DNA of 64,000 nt, from NCBI GenBank assembly GCA_030180135.1, contig CM058238.1, forward strand, positions 85,754,619 to 85,818,618. The letters run 5' to 3'. The notes under the pieces are model-generated. The model worked only from the letters and a program-made list of their open reading frames with translations, had not been told where the DNA came from and did no database searches. Positions 45,367 through 55,299 of the stretch are shown in pieces. A program made the position numbers and the translations under genes. The number at the start of each line of letters is the position of its first letter. Within the stretch, counting starts at the first letter, position 1. This DNA comes from Orychophragmus violaceus. Taxonomy: Eukaryota; Streptophyta; Magnoliopsida; Brassicales; Brassicaceae.

Positions 45367-47140
45367 AACTGAAATATAAGATAAAAGGATTTTAGTTAAT
45401 ATGTTTAATATGATTAATCTCGTATTAAAATTTAATATGATTAATCACGCATTATATTCAATAACATCAGTTACCCTCAATAGAATACAATGATTCCAAG
45501 ATCCACATATAACTAAGATTAAAGTGGGCCACTGGCCGTCACCCAACCTTAGCTTATATCGGTAAGCCCTATATCGGCTAATTATATCCGTGATATAACT
45601 CTTGGTTGTGAATCTGGGCCCGAGGCCCAATCCACTCTGATGTCTCAAGGCCCGGGACTCCCGATGGCCTAGTCAAGAAAACCGGACTATACAGTCATGT
45701 AATCATTAATGTCTGGGACTCCCAATGACATTTATGAATCACAAACTGTCTTACCCACGCAAAAGCAGACACCCTCACACTGTAAGGCCATGAATACAAT
45801 TGAATGGGCTTCGACAGCTGACATAGCCTGGACAAGACATCCAACGCTTGATATTATTTGAGGTTCGTAGGTTTATTAAAATTCATTCCCAAAATAGAAG
45901 ATTACTATTTCGGGAAACTTTCTATTTTTGGAAACCTACTATTTTTGGAAACTTTCTAAAATTGGAAACTTTCTAAAAACGGAAACTTTCTAACTTTAGA
46001 AATTTCTTAAAATCCAAAACCCGCAAATCCAGAAACTTCTATTTTAAGAAACTTTCTAATTTCAAAATTTCGGAAACTTTAATTTAAAATCGACTTTATA
46101 ATTTTATAAAATAAATTTTAAATTAATCTGAAGAAAGACTCAAATAATTGGCCCAATTGTTTTAACTTCTTGGCCCGAGGCCCAAGAATTGGTCCATGTC
46201 CAAGACATGACCCAATTGTCCAATTAAATGACATAACCGGTCTGGTTCATTAAAATTGGTCTAACCAAATTTTAATTACTACGATGACCACAATTGTCAA
46301 CCGGTTATTTACTAAACCGGTTTTTCTCAATTTATTTGGTCCAACCAAATCAAATTAGAAAATCCTGGTTTAGGCACAAAATCCAATTTTTCGACTTTGG
46401 ATTTCTTATCCCGGTTTAACCAGAATTTAATAAAATTATTAAATCTGTTTATTAAACCGTGACGTTTTGATTTTAATCAAGTTTTTAAACCGAACCTTAA
46501 ACCGAACCGAACCGACACGAGCCAAACCGACCATTAGGTCACGACGTTCGGAATGGCCGCTTGCGTTACGCTATCGGGACGGTCACGATCGGCCAGCATC
46601 ACGCGATGTTCGAACGGGCGGGACGCGATCCGTGATCGGCCCATCATGATCACAACCGCGATGCTGACTGATCGGGACGATGGCAAGCCAGGAGCGGGAC
46701 GTTCGGGTCGAGAGCTCGCGGTACGCGATCCATTAGATCGCTGATGATCCAAGCCAATCGGATCAGCTCTCGATCACGCTCACATCGCTCGGTGCATCCG
46801 CGATCAGGACACGATCGGGACGATGCTTGCTTGGCCGAGACGCATGACGCGATCCGTGCGATCCGACTAGCGGATCCATGCGATCCTCTCGCGCACCATA
46901 GCCGATCGAGACGCGAGCGTGTGTTGATCCAAGCGATCGATCGATCCTTGCGATCGGTTTACCGCGCGTCTGACGATCCAACGCATACCAATTCATATAG
47001 ATTGGATCATGCGATTTCTTGTTTGTTTAGGTTTTTAATTCTTTGTTTCTTAAGTGTTTTTTCTTTATCAGTAGATTGATTCAAAAACACCTTTTAAACA
47101 ATCCTAAACTTGAATCTAAACAAGAAAACCAGAACCAATA
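45367..47140 (-). other. Element B leader
   Basis: Nearly a reverse-complement copy of the master leader outside the CpG-rich segment. It includes the 67-aa upstream ORF (45445-45648), AAACTTTCTA-type repeats (45900-46080) and a CGATCG-rich stretch (46505-46985) whose arrangement differs from the master's. Confidence 0.75.
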
Positions 47141-47152
47141 GCTCTGATACCA
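47141..47152 (-). other. Element B primer-binding site
   Basis: GCTCTGATACCA, complement of the initiator tRNA-Met PBS, one base from the LTR at 47154. Confidence 0.95.
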
Positions 47153-47153
47153 C

Positions 47154-47791
47154 TGAAGGAATGTTTAGGGGTTAATCCAGATTCAATTCTCAGATTCAAC
47201 AGTCCTAAACATGCGGATCTAGGTTCTCTTGAATAGAAACATAAGTAGATCTCACCTTTTGCCTGTTTATGCAGCGGAAGGAGATAGAACAGGTCAGAGA
47301 TCAGCAGAAACACCGAGAGATGAATCCTCCAAAGGCTCACACACGCACACCGGGAATTTGGCTGCTAGACCGAGCAGAGAGAGGCCGCAGACAGAGAGAA
47401 AAAGAGGCGCAGGAACTGAAGAGAATTAGAGAGCTTTAGGTCAAGTTTTATTCATTAAAACTCCCTTTAGTTCTCATGGGCTTTTGGGCCCAATTCTCAG
47501 TTCTGATTAAATCCCATGGATTTAATCAGGCCATTTATACTCTCTAAGTACAGTAAATGCCTAGCACTTTTACCGTACTTCTGCTAAACCGTTCCTTCGT
47601 ATTTTCCCGTTAGCTTAGGCGTGTGACCCATATGGGATCATATAATAAAGGCAATAAGTCCAAGACTTATAGATCATGAGCGGACTCTAGCAAGCCATCA
47701 TGACCCCCAGTATTATATGACTTATGTCTGATCATTGACATACTCTTACTTTCTAGAGACAGTACCGAGATTACTGGACACAATTCCAACA
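47154..47791 (-). repeat. Element B 5' LTR
   Basis: 638 bp. One of the two differences from the 3' LTR changes the upstream donor-like GTAAAA to GCAAAA on the minus strand; the neighbouring donor AG before GTGAGATC is unchanged. Confidence 0.95.
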
Positions 47792-47796
47792 TCAAT

Positions 47797-48720
47797 GACT
47801 TACCACGCTAGGGTTAAGACACCTCACACGGCGGTGATGGAGATGAGCTTGTGCTCGCTGGGAGAGGGAGATACGACAGCTCAGGATATGCAGTGGCTCG
47901 AGAGATGCGACTATCTTGGAAGATGTAGCGGTGAGATGCGGCTTGGAGATGGAGATGCGTCGGAGATGTAGATGCGCCGGAGATTGAGATGCGTCGGGCT
48001 ATAGAGTATTATCGTTGGATTGGTGAAGGAGAGAAGGAGTTAGAACTGAAAAATTGTGAAGGGAGAAATTGTGAAGAGGGGAAATCCATTACCCAGAAAA
48101 CGGAGACGAAGAGACATAACTGTCGTTGCAGATCTCGCAACCACCGTGACCTAGGCCAAGCGCAGAGCAGAGCCACCGCGAAGAGACGGCGGAGAGGATG
48201 TGTTGGCAAGGGAGGAGAACGTGCTCATCTTCGTGTCTCTCGCTGAAGCTCCGGCGACGAGATCGTTAAGAGATGAAGCCTGATTTGTCTTCGTCCGATT
48301 CTGAGAGAGAGAGATGACAGTGGGTTCAGAAGAAAAAATTGTTAAAATTTGCCAACTTTTTGACCGCCAAACCCAAAAAAAAATTGGGAAAGTTGCGCCA
48401 AATCCAAAAAAATTGGAAAAGTAGCCCCAAACAAAATTTTTTGGAGGTAAAAAATATTTGACAAATCAAGCTAAATAAAAATTATATTTTAGACATATAT
48501 ATCATTAGTTTGGGGTATAGCTTCTGAATTTTAATCTTAAAATAATTTTTTAATAAAATACAAATTACATAAGAAATTCAAATTTATAAAAACTAGTTCA
48601 TAAAATTCACCACATTATAATTAGAGGTTTAGAAGTTTAGGGTTTAGTGTTATGTTTAGGGTATAGAGTTTGGATTTTAGAGTTTAGGATGAAAGAACTA
48701 ATTATACTTAATTTTTTTTA
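47797..48720. other. CACTA 2 interior, unassigned
   Basis: From 47797 to 48320 it is GA-rich and moderately GC-rich with frames on both strands, none recognisable; it may be captured 5' untranslated or genomic sequence. From 48320 onward it is AT-rich with several A runs and no gene. Confidence 0.4.
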
Positions 48721-48725
48721 TAAAT

Positions 48726-49100
48726 GCTGATTTGTTTTGTATATTATATGATGTTAATGTATATTATTAGGGGTTTATGAGTTTAGGATTTAGGGTTGTG
48801 TTTAGGGTATAGAGTTAATATATACTTGAAGTGTTGATTTGTTTTTGTATATTATATGATGTTAATGTATATTATCAGGGGTTTATGAGTTTAGGCTTTA
48901 GGGTTGTGTTTAGGGTATAGAGTTAATATATATTTGAAGTGTTGATTTGTTTTTGTATATTATATGATGTTAATGTATATTATTAGGGTTTATGAGTTTA
49001 GGCTTTAGGGTTGTGTTTAGGGTATAGAGTTAATATATATTTGAAGTGTTGATTTGTTTTTGTATATTATATGATGTTAATGTATATTATTAGGGGTATA
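48726..49100. repeat. Tandem repeat, 107-108-bp unit, 3.5 copies
   Basis: Units start at 48726, 48833, 48941 and 49048 (last one partial). Each opens G(C/T)TGATTTGTTTT, passes through TATATGATGTTAATG and includes TTTAGGGTTGTGTTTAGGG. Units 2 and 3 differ by about two changes. Confidence 0.9.
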
Positions 49101-49565
49101 AAGTTAATATAACTAAACTCCAATACCATAATCTCTCCATAACCTAAACCCTACAATACCCTAAACAATCCAATACCATAAATCCTACAATACCCTAAAC
49201 AATCCAATACCATAAACTCTAAATCAAATGTACCCTAAAATAAAAAAATCAAGATTTTGTATGTTTCTAACATTTTTTATTTTAAAAGTTGGTATGTTTA
49301 AGGTTATATTTAAGATTTGAAGTTTGAGATTATTGTCGAAAATATTGTTTTATGTATATACAAGTTGGGGTATAGGGTTAGGGTTCAAACCCTAAATCCT
49401 ATTTATACTCTAAACAAATTATCATTAATGTTAAAAATATTTTTTTATGTATATACAATTTGGGGTATAGGATTAGGGTTCAAACCCTAAATCCTATTTA
49501 TACTCTAAACAAATTATCATTAATGTTGAAAATATTGTTTTATGTATATACAACGCCACTTATTC
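49101..49565. repeat. AT-rich stretch with 95-bp direct repeat and CCCTAAA-like motifs
   Basis: A block opening GGGGTATAGG recurs at 49367 and 49462. Degenerate CCCTAAA/TTTAGGG motifs occur throughout. No gene. Confidence 0.7.
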
Positions 49566-50640
49566 CTACACCAATGCTTTTTGTTTAGGTGATGATCTAC
49601 AGCAAATCACAGAGGCACAACGAGTGGCAAGATCAAGAAACTTTTTCTTGATTTCGTCCTCGAGGGCGTAGGTTAGCGACTTCCCGTCTATGATCAAGGC
49701 AAACGCTTCAGAGCTTGCGCCTGATGCAGCAAGTAAAGCCTTTCCTTCTTCTATTTGCTTCACGACACTTTCCCTAGATGCCAACTCGATTTCGTCTTTG
49801 ATTCCAGATTTCTCCACGGATTTGATATGTGATGTCTCTAGATTGATGATGATCTGTGTCATCTCTTGTCTTAGTAAACTAGAAGAAAATCTGCAAGAAA
49901 ATATTCTGAAGTCAGTAACCAAGAACACACACAAAAGAACAAGAACATTCATGATCTTCAGATATGAACAAGATTCATTACCCAATATTGATAGCTGTCT
50001 CCATTTTGTCTCCAGTTAGAACCCAAATCTTAATTCCAGTTTGAGCAAGTTTGTCGATACATTCCGGAACCTAAACACCCATCAGTCCAAAATCTGTTAA
50101 TTCCATAAACCCTAACCAGTCCAAAATCTTTTAGCATTATAAAGTCTATAAATAAAGTCATACCCCATTCTGAAGTTTGTCCTCAACAGCTGTAGCACCA
50201 AGGAGAATGAGATCCTGTTCCATCTTATCTGTGATTTCGTCTATTAAAGCTTCACGATTCTCGCTTATATAACTCTTATAGCTTCATTGAAACTCTTGTT
50301 GAACTCTATGTACTCGTTTTCATCAACCTCATGGTATGCAAGTATCAAAGTCCTTAGACCTGCATCTGCATATTGGTTTACATGTTCTTGAGTCTTGGCC
50401 TCAAATTGACAACCATTCTTTGCAAGTCGTTCGAACATTACACTAAAAAGAACACAAAAAAACATAAAGTTAATATCTTTATTCTCAAAGGATTCACACA
50501 AAAGAAAATGTGTGTAGTGATGTCTCAAATCGCTTACTTGTCAGCTCCTTTAGACAACAGCAAGAGTTTCCTGCCATCGTCTCTTACAATCACTGACATT
50601 CTCTTCCTCGAGCTATTGAACACAAAAGATATTGTTCGTT
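49566..50640 (-). pseudogene. Captured P4-ATPase (ALA, phospholipid flippase) fragment
   Basis: Read leftward: FNSSRKRMSVIVRDDGRKLL..SKGAD (about 50630-50535), MFERLAKNGCQFEAKT..YADAGLRTLILAYHEVDENEY (50440-50290), ENREALIDEITDKMEQDLIL then GATAVEDKLQNG (about 50260-50165), VPECIDKLAQTGIKIWVLTG then DKMETAINIG (about 50070-49983) and SSLLRQEMTQIIINLET..FALIIDGKSLTYAL..CASVICCRSSPKQKALV (49870-49566). This is the nucleotide-binding and phosphorylation-domain stretch of plant aminophospholipid ATPases, with intron-like gaps. The DKTGT phosphorylation site, actuator and membrane helices are missing, so no enzyme could form. Confidence 0.9.
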
Positions 50641-50750
50641 GGAGAAAAACAATTTCGCTGAGAATTGTGACTATTTTTTATTAAGAGATATAAATATATA
50701 GAAAAACCTTTGCTTTCAGTGTTGGGCGGAGGATCAGAGAACAACATTCA

Positions 50751-51105
50751 GATCTCTTTTGCTCCTTGATCGGATTTTCCGGCTTGTTCATTATCAGCTC
50801 CGCCGAATACCTGAAGACCCGGTCTATCCGAATCTAGGAGACGAAGCCATAGCACAACTTTCATCGAAATTCGAAGGTCTAGGAGTTGGTCCCCTCGACG
50901 ACTGAACGAAATACATATCTGTCGGACAGAAATTCGAGAGACGGCCACTGGGAAATCCCATCATAGAGTAAAAATCCGAGTGATTGAAATTCGAACCTCT
51001 CGGAGTTGTGCTAAGGCTATAAATCTCAGCACCCGTTAGATTCAACGGACGCAGAGTCATATTAGGACCACAGAAAGATCTCCGAGAAGCGTTTGATTTC
51101 CTCAA
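50751..51105 (-). pseudogene. Captured PIN auxin-efflux-carrier loop fragment
   Basis: Minus-strand frame reading SNASRRSFCGPNM..LTGAEIYSLSTTPRGSNFN then HSDFYSMMGFPSGRLSNF and SSRGPTPRPSNF..CAMASSPRFG; after a frame shift it continues SDRPGLQVFGGADNEQAGKS then DQGAKEI. This is the central hydrophilic loop of PIN3/4/7-type auxin carriers, with the middle of the loop deleted at the shift. No membrane domain is present. It sits 110 bases upstream of the ALA fragment on the same strand, so one transcript could join both. Confidence 0.9.
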
Positions 51106-51644
51106 CGTGACGTGTAACTTCCCGTCGTCGGAAACCTAGACATCGCCGCCTGTTGCTGCTGTTTCTGCAAATGATGCATCAGAAAGAGCTCGTCAAAGTA
51201 TTGAGATGGAATGGATGCAGAAAGGGAGGAGGAAAGCAGGGCAAGATGAAGGATGAAGAGAGCAGGTCTGGAGATGGAGGTCGAGATGGAGGATGAGGAG
51301 AGCTGGGAATTTCTTTTGATGTTTTGTTTTGGGTCAGATGAATGAATTATTTTGTTCATAAGAGAAAATGACTTTAGCAAAAAATCTCATTACGCCCAAA
51401 AAAAAAAAAAATTTGGTGGTAAAATGAATTTTTGGCTAAGTGTTTGGCGCTCAATGTGTTACAGATGTGAAAATTGGTAAAAAAGTAGATTTTTGTCGAT
51501 TTTTTTGTTTTCCGTTAATGAAAATCTTTCCTAGCGCGAATTTAATGCTACGATAGAGTTGTAATCCGATTTTGGCATTTTTAGTAGCAGTTCGTGAATT
51601 AGTGCTACAATGAACTGCTACCAATGCCCATATTTCTTGTAGTG
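51106..51644. other. CACTA 2 right subterminal region
   Basis: A minus-strand frame (51102-51380) of no known family runs into the PIN fragment and could supply a new 5' exon. From 51480 to the TIR, GCTACxA/TAGCAxT-type units mirror those at the left end. Confidence 0.5.
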
Positions 51645-51813
51645 TTTCCGGTAGAAGGCTTTCCCGTTTATTCTAGGTGGTCCATCCTAACATTTAAACA
51701 ACAAGGGAAACACTCCTTGAATGAAGAGGATAATCTCCTATCCTTTTTCGAGTAGTTTTGGCTATCGATCTAGTAATTGATAGGTTAAGATTTATCCCTA
51801 TTCTACTGCAAGT
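51645..51813. other. Continuation of the mitochondrial-type DNA
   Basis: After the TSD copy TTT, the sequence resumes in the style of 36292-38849 and runs to the Athila 2 LTR. CAAGT (51809-51813) would be the left TSD of Athila 2. Confidence 0.5.
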
Positions 51814-52994
51814 TGATACGATCAGGTTTTAATCCCTAAATCTACACTGCAAGTGCACAGACGTGAACCAGTAGTATATAGGGTATCAAATCTACGGAGA
51901 TTCTGGATCTTGCTATAGACTGTAAAATGTCAGGTTAAGCTACGTGAAACAGTAGAAAGCAGTAAATCAGTGTAGAAAAGTAAATCAAGAGGTTTGTAAA
52001 CAATCAGGAAAAGCGTCAGGTCAAGGGAGTTCTCAGGAAATCAGGAACACATGCTAATCAATCAATCGGGATCTAATTAAGAACAGTTCTAGAACTAGAA
52101 TCACAGAATTATAACAGACCAACATTTGTTGCGAATATTATCTATGTCTAACAACCTAGCAAGCCAACTTTCGTTGCGAATCCTAGAGTTCTAAACAAGC
52201 ATTAATCTCAAGTTCTTTCGTTCACAATTCTCCTAAACCAAATTTCTTTGCGAGTAGTCAAATTGCTCATCTAGGTTCTTTCTAGTTAAATAACCAACTG
52301 TCGTTGCGTAAATCAACCTAATATCAATAATCTAAGTGGCCAGTTCAGATCAAGCATTAAGAACAACCCTAGATGAAGAACTAAAAAGATATGAATCCCT
52401 ACAGATTGATCAACCTATAATTCCATGAAATCCCTTTTGAGAATCCCTAAACCTAACATGTAAACTACTCAGACATGATCATCGAAACAGAAGACATCAT
52501 GAATAGAAAACCAAATAGCATAAAATAGAATAAGAAACTGGGGTTCAAAATCTCTTCTCTTTCGAGTACAAGATCAGCCCCTAACCCTCTCTAAGTAAGA
52601 ATAAAACTTAAATCTGAAAGCAAAGCCTAAACAATGGCTTAAAACCCTAATATAATTATCTAATCACGGCTGGGGCTTTTTGTAATTATGAGAAACTTCT
52701 GGGTAAAAGTGCAATTTCCAAACTCTTGATAAAACGCTCGCGAGAAAAGCCTGATCCGCATATGCATCGATCGATGCCACAAGTGTGTCGATCGATGCAA
52801 TAGTCTGATATAGACAGTGAACTCTTCCTCTTGGCCAAATGCTCCAAATAGCTCCAAAATGCACCATAATGTCCAAATCCGCTCCAAACGTGTCTAGACC
52901 TAAAAACATAGATAAAAGGACTATAAAGGACTCTAAAAGACTCGATAATAAGACATATACCATGGTTAAAAGTCCTAAAATCCATGGTATATCA
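51814..52994 (-). repeat. Athila 2 3' LTR
   Basis: 1181 bp, TGATACGATC to GGTATATCA, aligning with the split Athila 1 LTR. Contains CATCGATCGATGC and GTCGATCGATGC at about 52765-52797. Confidence 0.85.
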
Positions 52995-53010
52995 ACTCCC
53001 CCACACTTAG
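52995..53010 (-). other. Athila 2 polypurine tract
   Basis: ACTCCCCCACACTTAG is CTAAGTGTGGGGGAGT on the element's strand, directly beside the LTR. A second similar tract lies at about 61850-61862. Confidence 0.75.
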
Positions 53011-53438
53011 CTTTTGCTTGCCCTCAAGCAAACAGAAGACCAAGATCAGGAGAAGAAGTTTGAAAACTTCAGAAACTCGTTTCATCGTAGGAGCACCACA
53101 CTCAGATTCGCCTTAGTAAGCCACATGAAAATGAACCTGCAGATATCAAGACCAACATATACTTCCCCCACACTTAGAAACTATCCTGAGTAAACTCCAC
53201 AATCATATTCAAAGCATCCAAATTCACCATACTGACTTCTATAAGCTATTAAGTGCGGTCTCACCTATGGGGTATCGATCAAAGAACACATGGACTCTTA
53301 CTCTGTCAGCATCTGACCACTCAACTGTTGCTTCTGGTCCCTTTCTTCTCTTTTTCCCTTCCTTAGCAATGATTTTTCCCCACTGGGTATTATTTTATTT
53401 TTTCTATCAGTGCTCTTCCCTTATTGGGGTGTACTTTG
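53011..53438 (-). other. Athila 2 3' non-coding interior
   Basis: No gene seen. A further CCCCCACACTTAG tract lies at about 53165. Ends at CTTTG (53434-53438), the TSD of element C. Confidence 0.6.
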
Positions 53439-53678
53439 TGTTGGAATTATGTCCAGTAATCTCTGTACTGTCTCTAGAAAGTAAGAGTATGTCAATGATC
53501 AGACATAAGTCATATAATACTGGGGGTCATGATGGCTTGCTAGAGTCCGCTCATGATCTATAAATCTTGGATTTATTGCCTTTATTATATGATCCCATAT
53601 GGGTCACACGCCTAAGCTAACAGGAAAATGTGTAGGAACGGATCAAAAATAGGATCTACTTAACATCTCTGTCAGGAT

Positions 53679-55062
53679 GATAGATGGCTTATATCATCCT
53701 GTCCCTAGTCGAAGGTTGTTGAAATTGGAACACCAACAACCGTGTGAGACTAGATTGGTATGTGACTTATGACAAAGTCTCAGTGTGTCATAGATGCGCG
53801 GCATCAAAGTCAGTACATAGGTGTATGTTGGGTACATACGACCGGACATGACCCGACTATAAGAACTCTTCAGGATATTTATATCTGTGTCATAAGAGAT
53901 TCTTACTACGACTATAGAGTATAGTCCTTAGACCTGAGTTCGCATGCATGTGACTGCACATGAACTAATGCGCTTTGATCATTGTCTAATGCTGTCGTTA
54001 AGCGATAGTTATAAGGACCTTGTTTGGGTGTATTATGAAATGAGTAGTTTACAGTGATGGAACAAGACGGGATTTGTCCCTCCAATATAAATGGAGTGAA
54101 TATCTCTAGGCCAATCGGAGATTTGAATACTGGAAAATGCATGGCCATGCTCAAACGGACTTTCCTGAGTCGTTTGGATTGTCAGTATCAAATCAGAGTC
54201 CGATGAACATGATGAGGCTTTATAAGGATGACACTCATCTTGCCTTATGACTAATCGAGATATTGAGACAAAAGGATTATGAATACAGAGATTCCAGTAC
54301 AAGTGGGAGATTGTTGGAATTATGTCCAGTAATCTCTGTACTGTCTCTAGAAAGTAAGAGTATGTCAATGATCAGACATACTCTTACTTTCTAGAGACAG
54401 TACAGAGATTACTGGACATAATTCCAACAATCTCCCACTTGTACTGGAATCTCTGTATTCATAATCCTTTTGTCTCAATATCTCGATTAGTCATAAGGCA
54501 AGATGAGTGTCAACCTTATAAAGCCTGATCATGTTCATCGGACTCTGATTTGATACTGACAATCCAAACGACTCAGGAAAGTCCGTTTGAGCATGGCCAT
54601 GCATTTTCCAGTATTCAAATCTCCGATTGGCCTAGAGATATTCACTCCATTTATATTGGAGGGACAAATCCCGTCTTGTTCCATCACTGTAAACTACTCA
54701 TTTCATAATACACCCAAACAAGGTCCTTATAACTATCGCTTAACGACAGCATTAGACAATGATCAAAGCGCATTAGTTCATGTGCAGTCACATGCATGCG
54801 AACTCAGGTCTAAGGACTATACTCTATAGTCGTAGTAAGAATCTCTTATGACACAGATATAAATATCCTGAAGAGTTCTTATAGTCGGGTCATGTCCGGT
54901 CGTATGTACCCAACATACACCTATGTACTGACTTTGATGCCGCGCATCTATGACACACTGAGACTTTGTCATAAGTCACATACCAATCTAGTCTCACACG
55001 GTTGTTGGTGTTCCAATTTCAACAACCTTCGACTAGGGACAGGATGATATAAGCCATCTATC
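53679..55062. repeat. Left palindrome of element C
   Basis: Arms 53679-54366 and 54375-55062, 688 bases each, spacer AATGATCA. Each arm contains the 3' non-coding region, polypurine tract and first LTR bases; I saw about two mismatches between arms. The junction is at a GACATA match shared by the two LTR strands. Confidence 0.9.
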
Positions 55063-55299
55063 AAATATAGGGTCTCATGATCAAGCTAAATGACTTTGAT
55101 GACTCAAGATCAAGTCACTTACTTCGATGACCTATAAAATGGTTCATATCATTTTGGAACGATTATTTCATCACAGTTAAAATAATCTTGAAATAATAAT
55201 TTCATTAAACATAAAAATGTTTTACAAGAACATATCAAATAACTAAATAAAGCCCTTTATTAACTCCCACTGAAATTAAGACTACATCTTAATTTCACT

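Larger units (their letters stand above)
40471..47791 (-). mobile_element. Copia element B, gag-only, non-autonomous
   Basis: 7321 bp, complete, minus strand, TSD TCAAT (40466-40470 and 47792-47796). LTRs are 638 bp and differ at about two positions by eye, so it is young. Gag is open, pol is decayed exactly as in A and C. LTR, leader and 3' non-coding region are close to the master copia, including an identical 80-aa antisense frame, whereas the gag-pol body matches A and C. It is inserted in CACTA element 2. Confidence 0.95.
38850..51644 (-). mobile_element. CACTA element 2 with captured host gene fragments
   Basis: TIRs CACTACAAGAAATATCGGCA (38850) and, inverted, CACTACAAGAAATATGGGCA (ending 51644) match with one difference in 20 bases. 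TTT (38847-38849 and 51645-51647) is a three-base TSD as expected for CACTA. Subterminal TAGCGTT/GCTACxA units flank both ends. Without element B it is about 5.5 kb. No transposase was found; instead the minus strand carries PIN, P4-ATPase and villin fragments with introns. This is the structure of a Pack-type, non-autonomous CACTA. Confidence 0.9.

Noticed and set aside
15343..51644. One giant CACTA element from 15343 to 51644
   Set aside because: TIRs at 15343 (AAGAAAAC) and 51644 (AAGAAATAT form) differ, while 38850 and 51644 match each other and share the TTT TSD.
53439..54366. A separate solo LTR or second plus-strand copia at the left of element C
   Set aside because: No TSD between it and the rest; CTTTG flanks only the complete unit, and arm lengths match exactly.
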